Source of the DNA: Girardinichthys multiradiatus
Lineage: Eukaryota; Chordata; Actinopteri; Cyprinodontiformes; Goodeidae
Length of the DNA: 64,000 nt
Direction of reading: 5' to 3'
NCBI RefSeq assembly: GCF_021462225.1
Contig: NC_061805.1
Coordinates: forward strand, 51,474,854-51,538,853
The notes beneath the pieces are model-generated. The model had not been told where the DNA came from. It saw nothing but the letters and a program-made list of their open reading frames with translations, and did not search any database. Positions 23,859 to 36,045 of this stretch are shown here, in pieces (the stretch's first letter is position 1; the number at the start of each line of letters is the position of its first letter). A program made the translations under genes and the position numbers.

Positions 23859-24039
23859 ATGAAAGGTTACTTCTCCAAACTGGATTTTCAGTGGAAACAG
23901 GAGGTTTTAGAGAAGAAGACCAACTCTGGGCAGCACAACCTGAACATCAGCGTCCACAACCCAAAGGTGATGGAGAAGCGGGAGATTTTAAAGACCTTGT
24001 TGATGCAAACTGCCCCCATGGATTTCATATACAATAAAG
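23859..24039 (+). CDS. Orphan 5' exon, product not recognised
   Basis: An ATG at 23859 opens 60 codons (starts MKGYFSKLDFQWKQEVLEKK) ending in a strong donor, AAAG/GTAAG at 24039/24040. The frame stops shortly into the intron, so an onward exon would be needed. No later exon was found up to 28.5 kb. Composition is charged and soluble with no signal peptide or membrane segment. It could be the first exon of a gene disrupted by repeats, or a piece of a transposon-derived gene (the sequence upstream, GATAGGGGGCAGTGC, is repeat-like). Confidence 0.3.
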
Positions 24040-27000
24040 GTAAGATCATACAGTATGTCCGCTTTTAATAAAAAATATTTTAATAACCAAATTTGACCTT
24101 TTGTTTTTATTGCTATGGGATAGTTGAACAGTGGAAATTATTAAAGCATAATTAAAAGCTTTTAAAATAGAGAAATATTTTAGTTAAAGTCAAAAATAAA
24201 ATCTAAGTCTCTATTTAGGGTTCATAAGCCTCACCAGTCAGGAACCTCGCTGCACTCCAGTGGCTGTAGAGACCTTAATAGTCTGACCTGAAGATGTTCT
24301 TCTCCTTCAGAAGCTGCTGGACCTCCCTGGTCATCCAGGGCTTTTTGCTGGGATAGACCTGGATGTGTTTTTCCACATTAACAGTGTCTCTGCAGATCCT
24401 GATGTAACATAAAACCTTGTCTGTGAAATACATTTTAAAAAGCAAGTTTCTGTCCAGAAATAGCTGCAGATTTCTTGAGTTGCTCTAGATTGACGTCACT
24501 TCCAGGCCCATCCTCACAGCTGCTCCTGAACACCGATGTCTGGGGGTCAAATGTCGTGAACGAGATGAAGATGCTGCACTAATTAGACCCTAACTGCTGA
24601 AGGAAGGTTCAGCCCATGGATGTGGAGCTCCAGTCTAAACATGTCATACAAGCAGTTCTCTAAAATACCAACAATCAGGACCAACAAGAAAGTATGGAAA
24701 GCCAAAAGTGCCACAATTCAAAAAATTTGTTTAATTATGCAAGATTCAAATAAATTCATTAAATTTTATCTTAAATATATTTAGAAATTATATTTTTTTA
24801 CTTAAGTTATTAGTAATAATTTCAATAAAGTTATACTTTATGGTCATGTGCTTCATGGTTGTGCATTCGTTTTTTTTATGCGCCGATGAAGAAACGTTCC
24901 AATGCAGGGCTTCACTTTATCATCTTTTTACAAAATCCTTGAAGACAGGAATGAAGCGCCTTCTTTCCATCTCCATGTGTTTTGTGAAAAGGTCGATGTA
25001 GGAGGTTAAAGGTCATCCCACCTTTGTTACAACACCGACTCACGAGGTGAGGTAGTCACAGACCTGCATCCGCTGACTTGTACAGGAGCAAGGCAGCTTT
25101 GTGTGTCGAGGAAGAAACCGGTGTAAAACCATCAGAGCAACCCAAAGGTCATTTGAGACCTTGTAAAGAAAATCTGGGCTTATTAAAAATGTTTTAAGGC
25201 TTGAAACTGAGATGAATAAATAAAAATTCATTTAAAAACGTTTTTAAGGCCTTGCAGAAAGCTTGGATCAGACATCATATTTGATCATGGCGGGAAAAGA
25301 TTCTTTGTTAAATGTCCTTATTTCTCACACAGAAACCAACAAATAATCAACATTAACCCACGATGTTTCAGTTGGTCCATTGGACTGTGGATCTGGTTAT
25401 AACCCGCATCATGACGTCATCAATGACGCTGCACGCCGTGAACGACTTGAGTCTCAACATTTGCTTCACTGAACACTTCCTGGATTACGCCACACACACA
25501 CCTTGAAGTTTGCACAGCCTGTCCCATCAGTCGGTCCGTGCTGGAGTTCTGCTTGAGTTCTATGATGACCTCTCATGTTCTGGTGGTTGGTCCATTTGGT
25601 CCCTGATTCTCTGCTTTAAAGTGAGGCTTAGTTGATTTCCACTACAGTCTTACTCTGCAAAGGATGCTTAGAAGGTCAAATAATTTCTGATTAAAATCCA
25701 CATTTTAGGATAATTTTCAACCTAAAACTACTCGTCCAAATTATCTTAATTCTTTATAAACCTTAGAAGTTTGGTTAGTTTATATATTTTGCCTGACCTT
25801 TGACCTCAGATCATCCAGTGAAAAGAATCTCATTTATTTTCTGTTGATTTTTGTCTTTTATGAAATGAAATGTATTTGGTTCAGCATTATGAGGAAACCA
25901 TGCAGACATTATTTCATCTGATCACGGTCTGGTTGCTTTATTTTTCATTTTTAATGTTGTGGCTTGTTTGTATTTTACTGGATGTGTTTCAGGCTCGTTG
26001 GGAGGAGAGGACCGTACCCTGAGAAGACGAGCATCAAACATATTCGGTGTCCTCGTTCTCCTGTCATTTATGAAACAAAAACTGAATGGACTCCAACAAC
26101 ATCAGTGCTGTGAAAATGAACCTCTTCTTTAAACTTACATTGAGTTTCTCACTGCTCTGCAAACTTAATGAAACATCGAACAAAATAATTATGTTCTTGT
26201 CTTGGTTTGGGAAACATTTTGTAATCAATTTTAGTTACATCATTCATAGTCTTTGCAATTGTGTTTTCACTGTTCCTCATCCTCTATAATTGATTGGTTT
26301 ATCTCTCTATTAACTCTTCATTGTTTTATTATTAATATTAAATGGAAAAATCAAACTTCTGCTCAAACCAGGCTAGAGATGGAAGAGACTTTGTTTTCGT
26401 TGCCCCTAAATTATAATCATTTCATTTGTTAAAGTTCCTTCATTGTGAGTGAACTTCTTTTACTACTTTGTATTTCCACCCCTCAATCTTTTTTCTGATA
26501 AAACAATGAAAAATACTTTCTAACCTTCACTTAAAGTTCACTTGTATGACATGTTAAGCAGTAAAGTTAGTTTTCTAGACCTCAGTCTTACCTGTTTATC
26601 ACATTTTATCAATTTAAAAAGCTCTAATAGAAATGACTCCTGGCTCCTCTAAATTCTGATGAGGAAAGAGGCTTCTCTAGAATATATTTTCATTTAGTTA
26701 AATTATTCAACCAGCTTCAAATAAAGACATCTTTGTTTTACAAAACATTCAACATTTCCATAAAAATACTGGATTTTGCCAAACTGACCTCAGGAAGTTC
26801 ACATCAGGAGGTTGAACATTTATTGGGCAAATATGACTGAAACATAAATGTGTTTTGAATCCATGTTGTCTTTATAACTTGAAGATTTACACTTAAAAAT
26901 AATTCTGTCGATGTTCAGTCAACTTTCTGCACTTCACAAGTTTAATGATTTTATTTTCAAATTTTAATGCAGACTAAGAGAGTGATGATAAACACAATAG

Positions 27001-28549
27001 ACACAAAGTAAGAAAAGGAGCTCTTTGATGGCTTGATTTCTGTATAGATCATTTCTATGCAAACATCCCATGTTATCACGTAACTGTGAGAGAAACCTGC
27101 AGCTCGTTTTTTCCTTTATTCTTCCAACATCTAAACTGTTATCAACAAAACCTGTTCAGTTGGTCAGGAACAGGTAAAAACAGTGAGTCCAGTTAATAAT
27201 GTCAGAAAAAATACAAAACAAATGGAAAGTAATTAGCAAAAAACAATCATTAACATTTTATTTTTCATTAAAAAACAAAATTCCTTGGACCAAAATTTAA
27301 AAAAATAAAACCTAAAAAATGAAACACTTTAAAAAAGCCTGGAAATGTTTGTGAAACTGAATAAACACACAAGTTATTTATATGTGGTTATTATTATACA
27401 TTCTAAAGGTGGTGCTGTTTTTCTGTTATCTGGAAACGCAACAGTTCTGTTTGTCCTAGTAGGGACACCGTAGCTCTGTGGTCCTTATGCCAGGCTGCCA
27501 TATTCTTTACAGTTTACTGTTACTGCCTGTAAGGTGTGAGAAGAAATGCGTCTGGAAGAAATAAATGCTCCAGGATCTCAACACAACTCAGAACCCGGTG
27601 TCAGGAGCCTCTGTCCCTGTTGCAAAACACCTTGACCCAGAACACAAGGCAGAGATCCCGGGGTGTCTCCTACCAGAAGCAGAAGCAGACTGGGTTACAT
27701 ATTTATGACCCAGTCTGCTAAGATTTAATCTATGTGTTATAATAGTAGAACAGTAGGCGTGATAATGGTGATACATGGAGGAGTGGGATTAAATAGGTTT
27801 ATTCCTCCACCCACACCTCTGTATATGAAACTAATCTATAATAAATACAATCCTATTTTTTACTGTTGATAACCAGCACATATTCAAATAAAACAAACAA
27901 AAGAAAAAGAAGTAAAAAAAAAAAATCACAGAAAAATCTATACAGTTTAAATCGTAACTCATTCAGAGATGAAAAGACAGATTTAAAGTTGGGGTCAGGT
28001 TATATTTCCTGGTTTTTAAAGTATTATTGGAAGCTGAGGGTCTGAGAATGTAAAGATTCAGCAGCAGAAAAGATCAACTGATGGAAAAATCCTTTAATGC
28101 TAAATTCAACCTTGAACTTGAACATGTTCTACCCGGCTGGCTGCTCACAATTTCCTCTCTTATTTCCATTTTCTCCCTGAGATGTAAATTAAAATAGTTC
28201 AGCTACTTGCCGTCAAACTAAAGTTCCTGGAACCTGCTGTGTTTTAGAGCAAAACAGGAAACTAAATATCTAAAAAGCATATGTGCAGTTTGTATTTATT
28301 GTTTAAAAAGCTCTGTTTTCTCTGCTCTGTTGCTCCACTCTTCCTTTGACAGATCTTTTCTTTCCCGATCTCCTTCAGGATTCGCTTGTTGTGCAACAGT
28401 TGGTTTGGCTTTGAATGAATATTAATAATGAGGCTAAATTAGCTCTAAAACTATTTAATAACACAGATGCTAAATATTTGAACAACCAGTTCAGAATGCA
28501 AAGCAGAAGGAATAATAAAATGTAATTTAAATAAAACAATGTTTCAAAA
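24040..28549. other. Long interval without a supported gene
   Basis: About 4.5 kb of AT-rich sequence. 24230-24440 looks like antisense LINE leader sequence. There is a short A tract at 27910-27930. Small frames (for example 26086-26289 and 27536-27721) have no family match or splice support. Confidence 0.45.
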
Positions 28550-31500
28550 TTATCTTTTATACCATTTGCTCAGTGCAAGCATCTCGTTGTTGAAGAAGTT
28601 GCCTCCATTGTTCTTCATCATGGTGTTGATCTTTTGGATCAGCTCAGGGACCTGTGAGTGGTTCTCTTCATCGCAGTTATTAAACACATGGTATCTTCCT
28701 CCACAGTCAGCGATCAGCTTCTTAAAGGATTCATGACATCCATTTTCAATGTATTCTTCAATGGTCATCTCATCATTAATCAATGTATCTCCTCCGGTAA
28801 AAAGGATGATGGTAAACTTTTTATAATTTTCTCCCAATACTTTCTCAATACGTTTGAATGTCTTTTTGTCTTCCTTTGTTAATCTGCCGATCTTTTGCAC
28901 CAGCAGGAAGACATTTGGACCTGGAGGAAGAAGACTGATGCATTTCACCAGCTCTTTAATGACTTCTTCAGGGGACAAATTGTTGTCAAACAGACCAGGA
29001 GTGTCAACGACAGCAACATGACGACCGTCCACCTCACTGTGGGCTTTCTGACAGCTTGTAGTAACTGACTGTGGAGAAGCTCCAGCTTTAAACTCCTTTC
29101 TTCCCAGAATGGTGTTTCCTGATGAGCTCTTCCCACTGCCGGTCTTCCCAATCAGAACAATCCTGAGACAGTCTGGTCTCATCATCTCTTCAGTGTCTGT
29201 GAAGAAGAAATTCTAAATAATAATGATCTGTTAAGGCTACAATAATTGTGCTATTTAAATTTATGTTGCAAAAACAGAATAGAATATTTCAGATAAAAAA
29301 TGATCCACATGTCTCTGGTTAATGTTAGGAATGATGATGTTGGTGTCCTAACCCTGCTCTATTCTTTCCAAGGTTGCTGTAAACTTCTCTCTCTCAAAAT
29401 GCTGCAGCAAGAGTTCTGATGAAAATTAAAAAGAGAGATCATATTTCTCCTATTTTAGCTTCCCTTCATTGGCTCCCTGTTAAATCCAGAATAGAATTTA
29501 AAATTCTCCTCCTCACATATAAAGCCCTTAATGATCTAGCTCCATCATACATCAGAGATCTGATTGGTCCATATGTTCCTAACAGAGCACTTCGTTCTCA
29601 GACTGCAGGTTTACTGGTGGTTCCTAGAGTCTCTAGACTGGTTTGGGGACCAGTGGATTTCGTCTCTTCTTTTTGCAGATGAAGTGGTCCTGCTGGACCT
29701 CTCTAGCCAAGACCTACAGCATGCGCTGTGGCGGTTCGCAGCCGAGTGTGAAGCTCGGCTGGCCTGGGAACACCTTGGGCTCCCCCCGGAGGAGCTGGAG
29801 GAGGTGTCTGGGAAGAGGGACGTCTGGGCGTCTCTGCTGAGTCTGCTGCCCCCGCGACCCGGTCCCGGATAAGCGGAAGACGACGAGTACGAGTACGAGT
29901 ACGAGCAATTATAATTCATGTACAAATCTTCCAGCAGCTACTGACTGAGCTTCTACTGTAACTAACTCTATGTTCTCTCTTTCAGACTCTAACCTTGAAA
30001 ACTGGCTCAGAGTTTATCTGTTCTTTCTTTCTAGATGAAACGACTAAAGGAGCTACATCCATTAACATTTACTTTTCCTTCCCATAGAAAGTACTCCTGG
30101 ATCAGTGCTTCTTTGTTCTCTTTGTGTCTCTGCTCTGTTCTCTCAAACCTCCAGTCGGTCGTGGCAGATGGCCGCTCACACTGAGCCTGGTTCTGGTTCT
30201 GCTGGAGGTTTCTTCCTGTTAAAAGGGAGTTTTTCCTCTCCACTGTCGCTACATGCATGCTCAGTATGAGGGATTGCTGCAAAGTCAACGCCAGTGACTG
30301 TCCACTGTCTCTACATGCTCTACATGGACCATTAAGACCATTGCCTGGTTCACCCTAAGGCCCAGATACCTGAACACCCAAACTGTAGTAAGTTTCTAAG
30401 GAGCTCTGCATTGTAGAAAACAAAGAGTTGTTCAAACTTATAATATTTTGTGTGATTACAGGACAGAAAAGGCTTTTTCCTGGTATTCCTCCCAAACAAC
30501 CAGTGGACATGTAGATGGTGTCTAATTTGACTGAACTCCATTATTTATGGAGTACTTCTAAAAACAACCAAAAATGGGCAACAGGTCAACAATAATAAAA
30601 CAATATTAATGACAGTATAAAAGATGTAAAACTGACTTTGTACAGAAGTTATAAAATGTGAAAATAAAAAGGTGTTGTCAAAGTTGGTAACAACTGGCTT
30701 TAAAAGTCTATGAATCAAAGAATTAAATACATAACAATATAAAATATACTGTAGCAGTACACCTCAATTGAGATTAAATGCATAGAGAAATTATATGAAT
30801 TTAGAAAATATTTAAAACTCTAAAGAGTTTTTGAGGTGTGATGGCAGGCTGGTCCAGAGTTTAAGAGCAGCTGCTCTAAAGGTTTTGTCACCTTTGGTTT
30901 TCATCCTGGTTTTAGGATCTTCTAGTAGAAGCGTGATGGCAGACTTAACCTGACCAGAGTGTTAAATTATACTGGTTCAGAGGTATTCATGTTCACATTC
31001 GTTAATCCCATCCAGTTTATTGCTAAAGCACATTTAAAAACAACAAACAGTTGACCAAAGTGTGGTAGACTAAGAGAATAAGTAAAAATATTAAATAAAG
31101 TAAAAAACAGACATAAAACAATGGTAGACAACACAACAACCTCATGCTGTGTTGAAAACCAGGAAAAAAGAGAAGTCTTCAAAAAGGAATTAAAAGAAGA
31201 CTGTGAAGGAGCCTGCCTGACACATAAAGGTGACCCGTTCCATAACTTAGGGACCATAATCAGACAAGATCACCTCTGAACTTCAGCTTGAACAGCCAAG
31301 AGCTGCTGGTCGGTTGACCTTAGAGACCATGAAGGAGAGTACAGGTAAGTCAAAGAGAAATCCATCCTGTAATCGCTCCAGAGGCCAGTAAAGAGGCCAG
31401 TTGAAATGTGGTCACACTGAAGCTGACCAGTTAGAAGACGGGCTCCTGCATTCTTATTTTATCTCGACTGTTTTCTGGAGATAGTGGAGGATCTTAATAA

Positions 31501-32326
31501 TAGCTTCTTGCCAATCAAATCTTTGTCTCAGCAATTAGATCAGAGCTGTTAAGACTTTATTGACTCACTTAGAGGAGGTAAAACTTCTGTAATGGAAATT
31601 CTTTTATTAAGTGCTCTAAGGTGTCCCAAAGTGTATGACCTTTAGGTTACCTCTCTCCTCAGAACATCTGTGTTAGAGGAGGAAGCTGTAAAAGCCATTA
31701 TCAGAAGTTTAAAGGTTAAAACCCATCATTTACGGTGATGCCTCAGGAAGAGCCGATGGTTTGTTCCTAGATAACTTTGTCATCTCTGAACCCGAGGAGG
31801 GTCTTGGCCATAAAACACAGACTCTTTGAAGTTGAGATAACACTGTCATGTTCTGGTATAAATACTGTCTGTAAATGGTGTCCGGGGCTCTGTTTCACTG
31901 ACTAACCTCAGTGACAGAGTCTTCAAACGCTTAATGGATTTGAATAAAACTTATAAAGACAACGTCTGGATTTTCTCTTGTTGTGAGTCAACTTCTATCC
32001 ACTTTGATAAGAAAATTCCACTACACTTCAAAGCTATTTCTGCGCTTCAGGAGATGAACGTCATTAAAGACAGAAAGAAAGAAACTGATTCATACAGTTA
32101 ACAGATTTTGAAATATCATTCCTTCTAAAAGCATCACACCATTTAATTTACTTTTCTCAAATTTAAAACAAAAAATGGACAAACGTAAAAGTGGTTTATA
32201 ATTAAGGAATAGGTTCTACTAACAGGAATCACAGACATTAACATAATTTAACAGGATGCTTTGTGTTCTGGTATTTAAGTATTTTAACAGGAAGATTTCT
32301 GACTCACCATCTTGTGCAGCAGCCAT
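28550..32326 (-). CDS. GIMAP-type GTPase (AIG1 domain), two exons
   Basis: Exon 1 coding is 32326-32308 (MAAAQD plus one base, donor GTGAGTC); exon 2 is 29196-28550 (acceptor TTCTTCACAG), giving 221 residues. The phase-1 junction restores MAAAQDDTEEMMRPDC. The AIG1 domain is intact by eye: G1/P-loop GKTGSGKSSSGNTILG near residues 23-38, G3 VVDTPGLFD, and the family box LPPGPNVFLLVQKIGRLTKED, then FTGGDTL. GIMAP proteins are small GTP-binding scaffolds, mostly studied in lymphocytes; a role in immune cells is inferred by family only. The C-terminus ends in SKWYKR with no hydrophobic anchor. The 3.1-kb intron carries LINEs and a solo LTR. Paralogue of the gene at 5243-7271. Confidence 0.88.
29396..29632 (+). 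mobile_element. L2-type LINE fragment (ORF C-terminal part), in GIMAP intron
   Basis: Encodes KIKKRDHISPILASLHWLPV and LIGPYVPNRALRSQTAGLLV, nearly identical to the longer copy at 32838-33562. It breaks at TCTCTAGA, where RTE-type sequence begins; L2 3' sequence resumes at about 29916. Confidence 0.85.
29633..29912 (+). mobile_element. Internally deleted RTE-type LINE inserted into the L2
   Basis: Reads FGDQWISSLLFADEVVLLD and QDLQHALWRFAAECE, the RT catalytic box region of the RTE-type element also present at 36046-37345 (there FADDVVLL; here FADE). It jumps to a C-terminal GLPPEELEEVSGKRDVWA and ends GGATAAGCGGAAGACGACGA with a GAGTAC tandem tail. Confidence 0.75.
29913..30345 (+). repeat. 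L2 3' untranslated segment
   Basis: Same sequence as the minus-strand segment at 63003-63412, in inverse orientation and with few differences. The 85-codon frame seen in both copies is on the antisense strand and is a chance frame within the repeat. Confidence 0.75.
30346..31587 (-). repeat. Old LINE-derived sequence in GIMAP intron
   Basis: On the minus strand at 31257-30967 the phrase MVPKLWNGSPLCVRQAPSQS, then FNSFLKTSLFSW, resembles the C-terminal end of an L2-like ORF. Surrounding sequence is repeat-like without frames. Confidence 0.5.
31588..32025 (+). repeat. Solo LTR with 4-bp target duplication
   Basis: The ends are TGTAATGGAAATT and AATTCCACTACA, imperfect inverted complements in TG...CA form. 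CTTC is found directly on both sides (31584-31587 and 32026-32029). Inside are GGTATAAATAC (TATA, about 31855) and AATAAAAC (about 31942) in the right order. At 438 bp without internal region, this is a solo LTR left by recombination. It does not resemble the long LTR at 3737-5203, so it is a different family. A 4-bp duplication is typical of gamma- and epsilon-type retroviral insertions. Confidence 0.75.
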
Positions 32327-32347
32327 CACGTCACTGTTTCCGAGCAC

Positions 32348-32354
32348 TGACTCA
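32348..32354 (-). promoter_or_regulatory. AP-1-type site before the GIMAP start
   Basis: TGACTCA, 22 bp upstream of the start codon on the minus strand. A perfect consensus, but a short motif with an appreciable chance rate. Confidence 0.2.
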
Positions 32355-32429
32355 GTAAATTCTGGTTTCAAACAATCTATATGAACAGAAATATTAAGAG
32401 CAATTAAACACATAGCTTATTATAAACCC

Positions 32430-32515
32430 CTACAAACCCTTTGTGAAGTGCCTTGAGACGACGTGTTGTGAATTGGTGCTACATAAAAACTCAATTCAAC
32501 TGAATTGAATTAAAC
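32430..32515 (+). repeat. L2 3'-tail fragment
   Basis: GTGCCTTGAGACGACGTG followed by a GAATTGG stretch and (AATTGA)-type tail, the standard end of this family; the rest of the element is absent. Confidence 0.65.
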
Positions 32516-32837
32516 AAAATTGGTTGAGTACAATTCTGATTGTGAAAAGCATCTATAAAGACAGCATTTTGTGACGTGAGGCGTGGTAAGGCATATCCGT
32601 CACTTCCTGTTTTCACTGTTGGACTCAGTGAATTGTTTGGTGTATGAAGGCTCTCTTGATTGATCTGATTTCTCTCTACTGTGATATCTCTGTCTTGTTC
32701 TAATACATAAGCACGTTAAAACACATACATTCTGTTGCTGCATTTAACGTTTGGGGACTCTCCGTGTTTTACACGGTTTTTCTTGTAGTGGTAAGGAGCT
32801 GCTAGCTTAGCGTTAGCTTTAGCTCCACCATTCTGCT

Positions 32838-33980
32838 TCTAAATTCAGACAAGACAGAAGTTGTCGTCTTTGGACCGAAGTCTTTAGAAAAGAAACTGCT
32901 TAGTTAATCACTTAACCTGGATGGCATTAAATTGACCTCCAGTAATAAAGTAAAAAACCTTGGTGTTATTTTTGATCAGGACATGTCATTTAAATCCCAT
33001 ATTAAACAGGTTTCTAGGATTTCCTTCTTTCACCTCCAGAACATTGCCAAAATTAGAAATATCCTGTCCAGGAGTGATGCTGAAAAACTAGTCCATGCAT
33101 TTGTTACTTCAAGGCTGGACTATTGTAATTCTTTACTATCAGGATGTCCACAAAATGCAGTTAAAAGCATTCAGCTGATTCAAAATGCTGCAGCAAGAGT
33201 TTTGATGAAAATTAAAAAGAGAGATCATATTTCTCCTATTTTAGCTTCCCTTCATTGGCTCCCTGTTAAATCCAGAATAGAATTTAAAATTCTCCTCCTC
33301 ACATATAAAGCCCTTAATGATCTAGCTCCATCATACATCAGAGATCTGATTGGTCCATATGTTCCTAACAGAGCACTTTGTTCTCAGACTGCAGGTTTAC
33401 TGGTGGTTCCTAGAGTCTCTAGAAGTAGAATGGGAGGCAGATCCTTTAGTTATCAGGCTCCTCTCCTGTGGAACCAGCTCCCAGTTTTAGTTCTTGAGGC
33501 AGACACCCTGTCTACTTTTAAGGCTAGGTTTAAAACTTTCCTTTTTGATAAAGCTTATAGTTAGAGTGGCTTAGTTTATCAGGGAGGGAGCCTTCCTCCC
33601 TCCCTGTTGGTTGGAGTAAAGCGGAGTCAGGTTTAGCCTAAACCGGCTCAGTTATGGTTGAGGTGCAAAGACACCCTCCATTTCTGCTACCTGTATGACC
33701 CCTTCTCTTTTCTAATGGTTATAATCAGTCTGACAGAGAGAGGTATCCCAATCCTTGTGGTTTTTAGTATAACAATGGCCACCAGTGGGCTCTACATGGA
33801 CAAACTTTATTAGTGTATTATTTTACTTAGTACCCCTACACATAGCTCATTCTAAAATGGCCAAACTCTCACAATCAGTAGTTTAATCTTACCTCCCTAA
33901 CAACCCACACCATTCAAACCGTTTGTGAAGAGCCTTGAGACGACATGTGTTGTGAATTAGCGCTTAATTTAGAAATTGAG
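32838..33980 (+). mobile_element. 5'-truncated L2-type LINE with 3' UTR
   Basis: The frame 32838-33562 begins LNSDKTEVVVFGPKS and, after one stop, runs 210 codons: NLGVIFDQDMSFKSHI, FVTSRLDYCNSLLSG, SLHWLPVKSRIEFKILL and FKARFKTFLFDKAYS. This is the thumb and C-terminal part of the LINE ORF2 protein, distal to the RT palm and so without catalytic residues. A 3' UTR follows, ending with CCTTGAGACGACATGTG. The long open tail implies a fairly young insertion. Confidence 0.85.
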
Positions 33981-35976
33981 TAGTCTTGGAGAAGAAAATG
34001 AAAAAGCATTTTATTAATACATTTTAATTTGAATATTGGGACACATTTGCTTCCATAGGCAAAGTGTTTCAGCATCAGTAAATTTGGATTCATGTAAAAG
34101 AAAACTGTTGCTGTGCTTCTAAATACTTTGAGATCTCTTTGGATTATGTGCACTCATCTTAAAAAGGATCCTGAAGATTGTCATAACAAAACTGATCAAT
34201 TACAACATTAAGAGATATGGCTGAGAAAACATATTTTGAAAAGAGTTTGTTAAAAAATTATTGGAATTCTTGCAGCTTCAAATTTGGCCCTTTGTCTGTC
34301 TTTGATGTTTTCTCTTTGTTTTGTTGGACTCATGTGTTGCATGACAATAATATATATGTTTAGAATAATGTTTCTAAATCCCAGATTGATTAAAAGTTAA
34401 GAAGCAGCTTGTTTCTGAGGTAGGTGCATGTTAACAGTTTCGCAGTTTGGCCATATAAATATAATTGTTTTATATGTGTTAATTTTGTTTGACTTCAAGA
34501 ACAAAGTCACTGATAAAGAACTCTCTAAACCAAACACTTGGCAGGCTAGGTGCCTTCCTGCTGCAAGCTTTTCTCGCTGCTCGCTCCTCCACGGGGTACG
34601 GCTGATCTTACCCGATCATTTTTTGGTAGACCATCACTTTATGGCACAACACTGGTCCCATTTCTGTAGTGACATCTCTAGATTTAATTCGCCTGGGGCA
34701 CTGATGAACATCTCCAGACAGCAAAAGACAGATCATGATCTAGTCTAGTACATGAACAGAATTACTGTCCTTTTCTAAAGGTTTGAAACATAGCACGGTT
34801 GGTCTGAGAAATAGCAAAATCACATGTAGCTGGAGTGCTACAAGCGCACCTGTACTGCCTACTGCCGCCATGTCACCATCCACCTAGGAGAGAGGTGGGG
34901 TTGACCCTTAACTGGTCACTGGTCCCATGCAGGGCAAGACAGAGGACAAACAACAATGCTCACTCATATACACACACAAAATTGTCTATTTCTACCCAAA
35001 TTAGGACTTTGTATTGACTTTTATTCATTTTCGTAACAGCATTTGTGCCTTACTCTAACACTCACCCTAACCCTAACCTTTACCTGTATATTCTTAACTC
35101 TAATCTTAACCTAAACTTATTTCACACCATACCTCTAAACCTAATCCATAAACCTAAAAAAGGGGGTCTGCTGCATTAGGGCTGGACTTTGGTCCCCAGA
35201 AGGCCCATGAGTCTGAATATACCAGAAAAGATCCTAAACAGGCAGACCCTGACATAGTTCACACCTAGAATCTGGAACGCATTTTTTATTTGACCCTGTT
35301 ATTATGAATCGCTCATTGAACTGGCTGTGTGTGTTCAATGAGAGAGAGAAAATAATGTGTCACATAGAAAAAAAAGTAAAAAAAAAAAAACATGTAACAA
35401 CATTTTACAAACAGTTCCTTTACAAATAACCTCTGAAATATTTGAGTCAGTTTGACTTGGCTTTCATTATTGATGCACACCTCCTAAAACTGGCTGAGAT
35501 TAGAAATGAGAAACTTAGTGAGAAAGACAGAAAATCTCAACCTTCTGTTAAACTGTTTGCTTCTGCTGAAGAATATTTAGTTTCCCTCGACTTACCTGCT
35601 TAAGGCCCAATAAATCCTCAGATAAAAGTAAAAATGAAAAAGGTTTAAAACCAGAGCCGAACCAGATATATTTAATTATCTATAAAACATATAAAAGAAA
35701 GTGAACATTTAGTCAAATAATCTAAACTCCTTTCAGTGTCACTGGTGAAGATCAACTGCTGAAAAATCTTTGAAAAAATGCCTGCAGTGTGTTTAACGCT
35801 GAAATGTTCTTCCTCATACGTGTAGAAACTGAACTTGTTACTGAAACTTCCTGCTTCAGACAAGCTGCAGGTAAAACATCCTGCTGAACAAGAAACACAC
35901 AAAATGTGTTCCAAGCAAATCTCCAAGAATTATTTCATTATTCCTTTTTTAAGTCTGTTTCTTCAGATGTGAAGGG

Positions 35977-35982
<6 letters not shown>
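33981..35982. other. Interval without supported genes
   Basis: Contains a fish-repeat-like stretch (34820-34960), a short degenerate telomere-like run (about 35064-35155) and the repeat copy 35778-35860. No gene supported. Confidence 0.45.
35064..35155. repeat. Degenerate CCCTAA-type repeats
   Basis: ACCCTAACCCTAACC followed by loosely related CTTAACTCTAATC units. Interstitial telomere-like sequence, too short to indicate a chromosome end. Confidence 0.45.
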
Positions 35983-36031
<49 letters not shown>

Positions 36032-36044
36032 TATGTGTATATAT
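35983..36044. repeat. TA microsatellite
   Basis: (TA)n of about 60 bp with a few C/G interruptions. It abuts the truncated 3' side of the following RTE-type LINE. Confidence 0.95.
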
Positions 36045-36045
36045 G

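Noticed and set aside
30031..30288. 85-codon frame, nearly the same as one at 63057-63314
   Set aside because: Conservation is explained by both being the same L2 3' UTR repeat, read antisense; no known domain.
35064..35155. Telomere-like CCCTAA repeats as a chromosome end
   Set aside because: Only two good units, degenerate and flanked by unique sequence.
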